From contig JAQVML010000080.1 in assembly GCA_028703645.1 (NCBI GenBank), forward strand, positions 1-6,599: DNA of 6,599 nt. Direction: 5' to 3'. A program made the position numbers and the translations under genes. Positions 1 through 5,072 of this stretch are shown piece by piece. Position 1 is the stretch's first letter. Each line of letters begins with the position of its first letter. Source of the DNA: Eubacteriales bacterium (GTDB lineage Bacteria; Bacillota; Clostridia; Christensenellales; CAG-138). The notes under the pieces are model-generated. The model was not told the origin of the DNA. It did no database searches and saw only the letters and a program-made list of their open reading frames with translations.

Positions 1-109
1 CAATCCCCCGCGCTACTTCTATCGAGACATTGTCCAGCGCTTTTACACCCGGAAACGATTTGCTCACGTCTTTTATGGAAAGGATGATTCCCGAATCCTT
101 CGTTTCCAC
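1..109 (-). CDS. Sugar ABC transporter ATP-binding protein (RbsA/MglA type), N-terminal fragment
   Basis: Partial gene cut by the left window edge; only the first 36 codons are present. Reading the minus strand from the GTG at 109-107 gives a start followed by residues including SIKDVSKSFPGVKALDNVSI (residues 11-30), the typical N-terminal beta strands of sugar-importer ATPases, just ahead of where the Walker A motif would lie outside the window. The family hydrolyses ATP at the inner face of the membrane to drive uptake of monosaccharides or related polyols, usually as a fused two-ATPase-domain protein of about 500 residues. GTG is chosen because an AAAGGGG ribosome binding site sits 9 bases upstream (119-125), no ATG lies in frame before the conserved region, and an in-frame TGA lies about seven codons further upstream. 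It follows the solute-binding protein gene, as in rbs/mgl-type operons; the permease is expected further left. The family call is strong, the sugar is unknown. Confidence 0.85.
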   Translation of the reverse strand, partial: METKDSGIILSIKDVSKSFPGVKALDNVSIEVARGI

Positions 110-118
110 CCGTCTTTT

Positions 119-125
119 CCCCTTT
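119..125 (-). promoter_or_regulatory. Ribosome binding site of the ABC ATPase gene
   Basis: The minus strand reads AAAGGGG here, 9 bases before the GTG at 109-107. It supports the non-ATG start chosen for the ABC ATPase. Confidence 0.55.
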
Positions 126-146
126 CAATAGCGGCTTTAAAAGTAA

Positions 147-169
147 CTTGGTCAAGCGGCTTGATCAAG
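147..169. promoter_or_regulatory. Near-perfect inverted repeat, operator-like
   Basis: Two 11-base arms, cttggtcaagc (147-157) and gcttgatcaag (159-169), flank a single central G and are reverse complements except at one position. Each arm also holds a self-complementary or nearly self-complementary core (TTGRTCAA), so the site reads as two closely spaced palindromes as well as one large one. It lies in the gap before the ABC ATPase gene and overlaps the -10 region of a possible promoter. That placement fits a repressor operator (LacI/GntR-type symmetry is an inference; no regulator gene is in the window). It could instead act as an RNA hairpin in the leader. Confidence 0.45.
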
Positions 170-192
170 CAAATTTCAAAAGCGACTGTCAA
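164..192 (-). promoter_or_regulatory. Possible sigma-70-type promoter for the ABC ATPase gene
   Basis: The minus strand has a perfect consensus -35 box TTGACA (192-187). Seventeen bases further is CTTGAT (169-164), which matches only 3 of 6 positions of the -10 consensus. A start near 155 would give a leader of about 46 bases to the GTG. The weak -10 makes this tentative, but the inverted repeat exactly over the -10 region raises its interest. Confidence 0.3.
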
Positions 193-320
193 TCATGACC
201 TAAATAATGGCAGTTTGTATCGGCATTCCTTTGCGCCGCAAGCGGTTTTGCTATACTCTTCTCTCTTCCACTCAAAGAGCGTTCCGCAGGCGTCGCCAGA
301 TTCTGCAAACAACAGCGGAA

Positions 321-354
321 GGCTGCCCGGCCCACTGTTGGAACCGGGCAAGCC
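321..354 (-). terminator. Stem-loop after the solute-binding protein gene (weak terminator or mRNA-stabilising hairpin)
   Basis: On the minus strand GGCTTGCCCGG (354-344) pairs with CCGGGCAGCC (330-321), with one bulged base. Inside it CCA pairs with TGG around an ACAG loop, giving a compact GC-rich hairpin that begins 27 bases after the stop codon of the solute-binding protein gene. The downstream tract is T-rich but has no clean run of T, so full intrinsic termination is uncertain. In many ABC operons such a hairpin causes partial termination or protects the binding-protein message, so that the binding protein outnumbers the membrane components; that role here is inferred from position. Confidence 0.5.
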
Positions 355-380
355 TGCCAAAGATCAGTATTGGCTCAAAT

Positions 381-1406
381 TTACCATTCCGGATACGGAA
401 GAATGTCCACGTTGTCCTTGGTGACGACGTCGAGCGGGATGAAGTTGACCGCGTCGAACGCCTTGCCTTCGAGTTTGGCCTTTGCGCACTCGAGGCTCTT
501 GATCGCCATGTTGGTGAAGCTCTGTCCAATGGAGACCGCTTGTGTGCCGGCTTTGACCTGGTCATAGCCCGCGCGGCAACCATCGACGGCAACGACGTAA
601 ACATCCGTCATACCGGCGTTCTTGAGTGCTTCGATGACGCCCGTTGCGCCATTGTCCCAGTGGCAGAACACGCCCTGGATCTGCGTGCCGTACTTCACGA
701 TGAAGTCTTCCATGATCGCCATGGCATCGGCGGTGACCCAACCGGAGCAGTTCTGAGAGTCGAGCAGGGTGATTTTGCTGCCGTCGATGACCTGACGGAA
801 ACCGTCCGCGCGCTTGATCTGCGCGTCGTGACCGGCCTGGCCGCCGACTTCAACGATGGTTGCGCCATCCGGGAAATGATCGACAAACGCCTGACCTGCG
901 GTCTGGCCTGCCATGGTGTCGTCAACGCCGCAGAAGAAATCACGATACTGCTGCGATTCCGCGGGCAGATCCGAGGAGAACATGCCGATGACGATTCCGG
1001 CTTCCTTGGCTTCCATCAGGCTGGGCACGATGGCGTTGATGTCGCTCGGGTTGATGAAGATGGCATCATAGTCCTGCGCGATGCAGGTGCTGACGGCCTT
1101 CGCCTCGTTCTGAACGTCGTTCTGTCCTTCAAACACGTCCACGGTGAAACCATATTCCGACGCATACTGTTGCAGCTGCTTCCAAGCATAGGCCTGCGAC
1201 TCGTTGGAGAGAGCCTGCGTGATGAACGCGGCCTTGTAGGTCATGGTTGCGGCATCCGTTGCCGGCGCTTCTGTTGCTTCCGCCGCGGCGGTGTCCGCTG
1301 CGGGTGCTTGGGTCGCTTCCGTTGCGGGAGCGGTGACGGGTGCGCAGGCGAACACGCCGACCACCATCATGAGAGCCAGGAGCAGTACGAGAATCTTTTT
1401 GGACAT
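381..1406 (-). CDS. Sugar-type ABC transporter solute-binding lipoprotein
   Basis: A 341-residue protein of the RbsB-like periplasmic-binding family (Peripla_BP_4 type). Residues 1-20 are a lipoprotein signal: Lys-Lys followed by a Leu/Val/Met core, ending V-F-A-C with Cys21 as the predicted lipidated residue. Residues 22 to about 55 form an Ala/Thr/Glu/Pro-rich tether. The two-lobe domain follows; visible family features include the DYDAIFINPSD stretch (about residues 114-124), a VEVGGQAGH segment, an AVDGCRAGYDQVKAG segment near the hinge, and a C-terminal VNFIPLDVVTKDN. It should sit on the outer face of the membrane and deliver a sugar or polyol to the importer whose ATPase starts downstream. 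The start is well supported: AAGGAGG lies 10 bases upstream. The ligand is unknown; the adjoining enzymes suggest a polyhydroxylated catabolic substrate. Length is normal for the family and nothing appears broken. Confidence 0.92.
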   Translation of the reverse strand: MSKKILVLLLALMMVVGVFACAPVTAPATEATQAPAADTAAAEATEAPATDAATMTYKAAFITQALSNESQAYAWKQLQQYASEYGFTVDVFEGQNDVQNEAKAVSTCIAQDYDAIFINPSDINAIVPSLMEAKEAGIVIGMFSSDLPAESQQYRDFFCGVDDTMAGQTAGQAFVDHFPDGATIVEVGGQAGHDAQIKRADGFRQVIDGSKITLLDSQNCSGWVTADAMAIMEDFIVKYGTQIQGVFCHWDNGATGVIEALKNAGMTDVYVVAVDGCRAGYDQVKAGTQAVSIGQSFTNMAIKSLECAKAKLEGKAFDAVNFIPLDVVTKDNVDILPYPEW

Positions 1407-1416
1407 TCTGTTTATT

Positions 1417-1423
1417 CCTCCTT
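1417..1423 (-). promoter_or_regulatory. Strong ribosome binding site of the solute-binding protein gene
   Basis: The minus strand reads AAGGAGG, 10 bases before the ATG at 1406-1404. It is the best Shine-Dalgarno match in the window, in keeping with the high output usually needed for a binding protein. I see no convincing promoter in the 86-base gap between this gene and the dehydrogenase gene upstream of it. Confidence 0.75.
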
Positions 1424-1492
1424 TTTATTTAAGCAACCGCGCACACGAAGCCGCATCCGTCGTTTGCTTATTCCGAAATGATTGGAGCCTTC

Positions 1493-2353
1493 TTAGCTCA
1501 GCGCCTCTTGTAGGGCTTTCAACATAACCTTCTTATCCGGCTTTAACCCCGTCCAGAGTTCGATATTGATCGCGGCTTGATTGATCAGCATGCCCGTGCC
1601 GGTGTTCCATCTGGCTCCGCGTGCCTCTGCCGCGCGTAGAAACGGCGTGATCGCGGGGTTTGGAATCACATCCTGCACAAACATGGAGGGTAGGATCGTA
1701 TTTAGATCGATGTTCGGAATCTCGTCCACGTTGGGATAGAGGCCGATCGGCGTCGCGTTGACGAGGATATCCGTATCCGCCGGAACCTGATAGGTATGAT
1801 CCCAGGTGACAAACGAGTTGCTCTTCATGATCTTGTTGAGCAGTTCCATCAGGCTCTTTGCAAGCGCCGCGTCCTCCGGACGGTTGACGATCGTGATACT
1901 GCCCGCTCCCGCGAGAGACAGCTCCACGCTGACTGCGCGCGCGGCTCCACCCGCGCCGAGGATGACGATCTTTTTGCCTTTGGGGTCCACGCCGTTTTGC
2001 TGCAGCGACTCCATAAAGCCCTTGCCGTCCGTGTTTTCGCCAAAGAGCTTGCCGTCGTTGTTGACGATGGTGTTCACGGCTCCGATCAGGCGCGCGCTCT
2101 CGGAAAGCTCATCGAGATATGGAATCACGTTGATTTTGTGCGGAATGGTGCAGTTGATGCCGCGCATCTTGAAGGCTTTCAAGCCCTTGATCGCGTCCTC
2201 CAGCTTGTCCGGATCGACATCGATCGTCAGAAAGCGCCAAAGGTTGAGTCCCAGCGCGCGAAACGCCGCCTCCTGAATCACCACGCCGGGATTCTCCGCC
2301 GCGGGATGACCGAACACCCCGACGAGACTGTCCAGATAATTTTGTTCCTTCAT
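1493..2353 (-). CDS. AroE/shikimate dehydrogenase-family oxidoreductase, probably not biosynthetic
   Basis: A 286-residue cytoplasmic protein with the full shikimate dehydrogenase fold. The N-terminal substrate domain has NCTIPHK with catalytic Lys73, IGAVNT (residues 90-95) and GENTDGKGF with catalytic Asp109. The Rossmann domain has GAGGAARA (133-140) and NR (157-158), the Arg suggesting NADP(H), then NATPIGLYP (199-207) and GMLINQAA with Gln259. Shikimate and quinate enzymes have a Ser-x-Ser pair in the first loop that binds the substrate carboxylate; here the aligned loop is GHPAAENPGVV (15-25), with Asn21 and Gly23 instead. The carboxylate pocket is therefore altered, while the catalytic pair is kept. 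I infer a dehydrogenase for a different cyclic or linear polyol or keto compound in this catabolic operon. A true biosynthetic AroE is less likely because no aromatic-pathway gene is nearby. The start has GGAGGG 7 bases upstream. Confidence 0.88.
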   Translation of the reverse strand: MKEQNYLDSLVGVFGHPAAENPGVVIQEAAFRALGLNLWRFLTIDVDPDKLEDAIKGLKAFKMRGINCTIPHKINVIPYLDELSESARLIGAVNTIVNNDGKLFGENTDGKGFMESLQQNGVDPKGKKIVILGAGGAARAVSVELSLAGAGSITIVNRPEDAALAKSLMELLNKIMKSNSFVTWDHTYQVPADTDILVNATPIGLYPNVDEIPNIDLNTILPSMFVQDVIPNPAITPFLRAAEARGARWNTGTGMLINQAAINIELWTGLKPDKKVMLKALQEALS

Positions 2354-2360
2354 ATAAGTA

Positions 2361-2366
2361 CCCTCC
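2361..2366 (-). promoter_or_regulatory. Ribosome binding site of the AroE-like gene
   Basis: The minus strand reads GGAGGG, 7 bases before the ATG at 2353-2351, in the 44-base gap after the ROK-like gene. Confidence 0.65.
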
Positions 2367-2397
2367 GCTGATCGAATGTTGAATGAATGAAAATCGA

Positions 2398-4161
2398 TTA
2401 TAGTTGAGATGCCGCGAAGTAGGCCGCGCCGACCGCCTGACCAAACTGCGCCACCGTATGTACGGGATCATTCTTGAGTTCCAGCATGACGGGCGTGAAC
2501 GCCAGCGTTCCGTCTCCCGCCACAAAGCGAACGTCGTTTCTCGTGGCGGCACCCTCCTGCATGAGATCAAAGCAGCGCTTGTGCTTGACGAACCTGCCGA
2601 ACAGAATCCGCGCGCGGCTCTTGGGAGCAAGCATCCACTCGCCTTCCTCAAACGTGACCGCGAGGAATTCACCGATTTCGCGGAAGATTTCCTCCGCGGC
2701 AGCGTCGCCTTCGGAGGCCAGCCGCATCAAGTGCTCTAAGAGTGGTTTTCGCATGTCGCTCGGCGTCTGGCAAACGAAGATGCCGCCGTCTCTGTGCTCT
2801 AACAATCCGTTGTCAAAGAGTTCCGCATACCGCGCGGGCGCTTTCTCCTCAAAGATGCGAAGCGCCAATCGATACGCGCCGCTCTGGCTGCAATACTTTT
2901 GCAGCGTGCCGGAAAGCCCCGTGTTAAAGTTATTGACACTGCGCGCGTCAAGCTCGTGATAGGCGCGCGCGGGATGATTGCCAAGGTCAATGATGCAGTT
3001 GTACACTTCCAGCGGAATCTGCGGAATCTCGCCCGTCTCGTCGATCCAGCCCGTGCCGAGCTCGGTGCCGAGCGTGTGGGCGAACACGCCGGAAGCAACG
3101 CTGTCTGCATCGCTGGAATGCGCGAGCTCTACCGCTGCGGTATACGCGGCCAGCGAGCCGTCGTTGGAAAGATGCACCTTGCCGCCGGGTTTGCACTGCT
3201 CCAACAGCAGTTTTTGCAAAAATGACAGCTTGATAAACTCGGACTCATAATCTTTCGCGGCGTTTCGGATGCCGCGCGTTTTATACGTTTCTCCACCGAC
3301 GATCTGGTCGTCGATCACCACATCCGGAAAGCACACGCCGATGCCGTCCAGCAGTGGGGCTTCCCCATAGAGCGTTTTACAGGTGTCCACCGCGCTTTGC
3401 ATCGCCTCGTTGGAGACGCCTTTTTTCAGCATTTGCTCGCGAAGGGCTGTGGCTTCCGCCGTGTTCGGCAGCGACATCGCCGCGCGCACCACCCGCGCCA
3501 TGAGCAAAATCGGATGGATGACCTGCTCCATTTTCGTCATCTCGGCGGGAAACCAGTCATATTCCTTCACGGCGGCGATCTTTCCGCCCAGAATGCCAAC
3601 CACCTTAATGTCCGTGCCACCGATGTCGATGCCGCAGATGCGTGCGTCGCTCGCCTTTTGTACGGCGGCGCGACAGGCGGAAACGGCGTCGGAATGTTGC
3701 ACAATCTCGTCCGTCAATGGCGGCAGCTGATCTTGTGTCACCGCAAACGAAAACTTGGGCTTTCCTTGCGCCGCGTTGATGCGGTCGGTCACGTTGAGGC
3801 ACTTGCCATAGCCGCGCCGCGCGCTTTTCTCTAGATTCACCTGAAACACATCGTCCAGCGTGTCGCAGAGTTCTCTTACAAACCGGTCTTCTGGCGAAAT
3901 CGAGAGCGTCATGCGCGTTCCGCCAAAGGTCGAGAGGATGTTGTAGAGCGTTACGTAAAAATACTCATATACAAAGCGGAGTTCGTCCGCTTCTTCCACC
4001 GCGGGAACGCGAATTTCCCAACGCTTATCGCCACCTATGACGAGAGACAGATTACAAGAAATCTTGCTTTCCGCTTTGGAAAACGCCTTTCGTACATCCG
4101 AAAGATAGACGTTTTCGCCGCGCGCGGCTTTTTGTAGAAATGCTTGTAACTCAGTTCTCAT
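2398..4161 (-). CDS. ROK/ASKHA-type kinase-like protein with a long N-terminal extension
   Basis: A 587-residue protein, much longer than typical ROK sugar kinases (about 300). Residues 1 to about 172 match no domain I recognise; they have no obvious helix-turn-helix, signal peptide or membrane segment. From about 174 the ATP-binding fold begins: GIDIGGTDIK (177-186, phosphate-1 loop), DGIGVCFPDVVID (272-284, in the place of the ROK GIGxPG segment), LSNDGSLAA (331-339, where Asp334 takes the place of the ROK catalytic base in NDAN) and GTELGTGWI (365-373, phosphate-2 loop). A C-terminal helix includes AQFGQAVGAAYFA (571-583). The ROK zinc signature CxCGxxGC is absent; that region instead reads through YNCIIDLGNH. 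The preserved loops and Asp argue for ATP-dependent phosphorylation, most simply of the imported substrate. A regulatory or activating ATPase role cannot be excluded. It starts 14 bases after the activase stop, with only a weak AGGATGG ribosome site. Confidence 0.72.
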   Translation of the reverse strand: MRTELQAFLQKAARGENVYLSDVRKAFSKAESKISCNLSLVIGGDKRWEIRVPAVEEADELRFVYEYFYVTLYNILSTFGGTRMTLSISPEDRFVRELCDTLDDVFQVNLEKSARRGYGKCLNVTDRINAAQGKPKFSFAVTQDQLPPLTDEIVQHSDAVSACRAAVQKASDARICGIDIGGTDIKVVGILGGKIAAVKEYDWFPAEMTKMEQVIHPILLMARVVRAAMSLPNTAEATALREQMLKKGVSNEAMQSAVDTCKTLYGEAPLLDGIGVCFPDVVIDDQIVGGETYKTRGIRNAAKDYESEFIKLSFLQKLLLEQCKPGGKVHLSNDGSLAAYTAAVELAHSSDADSVASGVFAHTLGTELGTGWIDETGEIPQIPLEVYNCIIDLGNHPARAYHELDARSVNNFNTGLSGTLQKYCSQSGAYRLALRIFEEKAPARYAELFDNGLLEHRDGGIFVCQTPSDMRKPLLEHLMRLASEGDAAAEEIFREIGEFLAVTFEEGEWMLAPKSRARILFGRFVKHKRCFDLMQEGAATRNDVRFVAGDGTLAFTPVMLELKNDPVHTVAQFGQAVGAAYFAASQL

Positions 4162-4175
4162 CTGTCGTGTCCATC

Positions 4176-5072
4176 CTAAATTGCTCTCAGACCGTGCTCG
4201 GTCAATATTTGCTTCAGCGCGTCCACCCTCTGTTGCGGAATCTCGCGCTGATCCGGTTCAAATTCATACATCTCGCGCAAGGACTCATATTTCTCCCTGC
4301 ACATGGGGTTAAAGTTCAATAGCTCTACGGGGATGTCCCGATTCAGCGAAGCCACAAAGCTTGCGATTCCGCGAATGTTCTCTTCATCATCCGTAAACCC
4401 CGGAATCAGCGGCACGCGCAGCAAAAGGTTTGTTCCGTTTTTCGCCAGATGCCGGATGTTTCGCAGAATCACCGCGTTGTCCACGCCCGTCGCCTGCTTG
4501 TGCCGGATCGGATCGATCAGCTTACTGTCCGCGATGATCTTGTCCGAAGCTTCCGCAAACGCATCCACCGTCTCCAGCGGAGCAAACAGGCTCGTCTCTA
4601 TCTGGGTATTGATGCCGCGTTGCCTGCATCCGCGCAGCACGCCGAGGGAAAACGCGGGGCTCATCATGCACTCTCCGCCGGAGAGGGTCACGCCGCCGTC
4701 GCTGCCGTAAAACGGGCGATCTTTCTCGATCTCGATCAGCGCTTCTTCCACGCTCATCTTTTGCGCGTCAAACCGGATTGCCCCGGTCGGGCAAGCGACG
4801 ACGCATTTGCCGCAACGCGTGCAGGCCGCCTGGTCGATCGCGACACCGCGATCATCCCAGCTCAGCGCGCCAGCCTCGCAAGCTGCAATACAGCTCTTGC
4901 AGGCAACGCAGATGTTCTTCGCGTACCAAGGCTGGATTTCGGGAATCAACCCTTCGGGATTCTGGCACCACTTGCAGCGAAGCGGACAGCCTTTGAGGAA
5001 AATCGTCGTGCGGATGCCGTCGCCGTCGTTAATGGAGAATCGCTTGATGTCAAATACATTCGCGGTGATCAT
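4176..5072 (-). CDS. Glycyl radical enzyme activating enzyme (radical SAM)
   Basis: A 298-residue cytoplasmic protein that uses S-adenosylmethionine and a reduced [4Fe-4S] cluster to abstract a hydrogen from the conserved glycine of its partner enzyme. The radical-SAM motif is GCPLRCKWC with Cys29, Cys33 and Cys36. A ferredoxin-like insert follows with two further four-Cys sets, Cys55/58/61/65 and Cys84/87/90/94, as in activases of the dehydratase and decarboxylase class; the short activase of pyruvate formate-lyase lacks this insert. The SAM-binding LSGGE motif is at 130-134. The N-terminal FSINDGDGIRTTIFLKG is classic for the family, and the length is normal. Its ATG overlaps the stop of the radical enzyme gene (ATGA, 5072-5069), which indicates translational coupling and a one-to-one partnership. 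The specific partner is the gene directly upstream of it. Confidence 0.95.
   Translation of the reverse strand: MITANVFDIKRFSINDGDGIRTTIFLKGCPLRCKWCQNPEGLIPEIQPWYAKNICVACKSCIAACEAGALSWDDRGVAIDQAACTRCGKCVVACPTGAIRFDAQKMSVEEALIEIEKDRPFYGSDGGVTLSGGECMMSPAFSLGVLRGCRQRGINTQIETSLFAPLETVDAFAEASDKIIADSKLIDPIRHKQATGVDNAVILRNIRHLAKNGTNLLLRVPLIPGFTDDEENIRGIASFVASLNRDIPVELLNFNPMCREKYESLREMYEFEPDQREIPQQRVDALKQILTEHGLRAI

Noticed and set aside
231..260. Palindrome ttgcgccgcaa (231-241) and a TATACT box on the plus strand
   Set aside because: The palindrome is short and common in GC-rich DNA, and no plus-strand gene follows that a promoter could serve.
207..1481. A 424-codon open frame on the plus strand
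   Set aside because: It lies opposite the solute-binding protein gene, has no family features, is rich in His, Asp, Arg and Val as expected of an antisense shadow in GC-rich DNA, and has no ribosome site.
1407..1492. Possible promoter or terminator between the AroE-like gene and the binding protein gene
   Set aside because: Only weak pairings (GCAA with TTGC) and no -35/-10 pair with acceptable spacing were visible, so I report only the ribosome site.
1493..2353. Biosynthetic aroE
   Set aside because: The carboxylate-binding serines are replaced and the gene sits in a catabolic operon without other aromatic-pathway genes, so I withheld the symbol.
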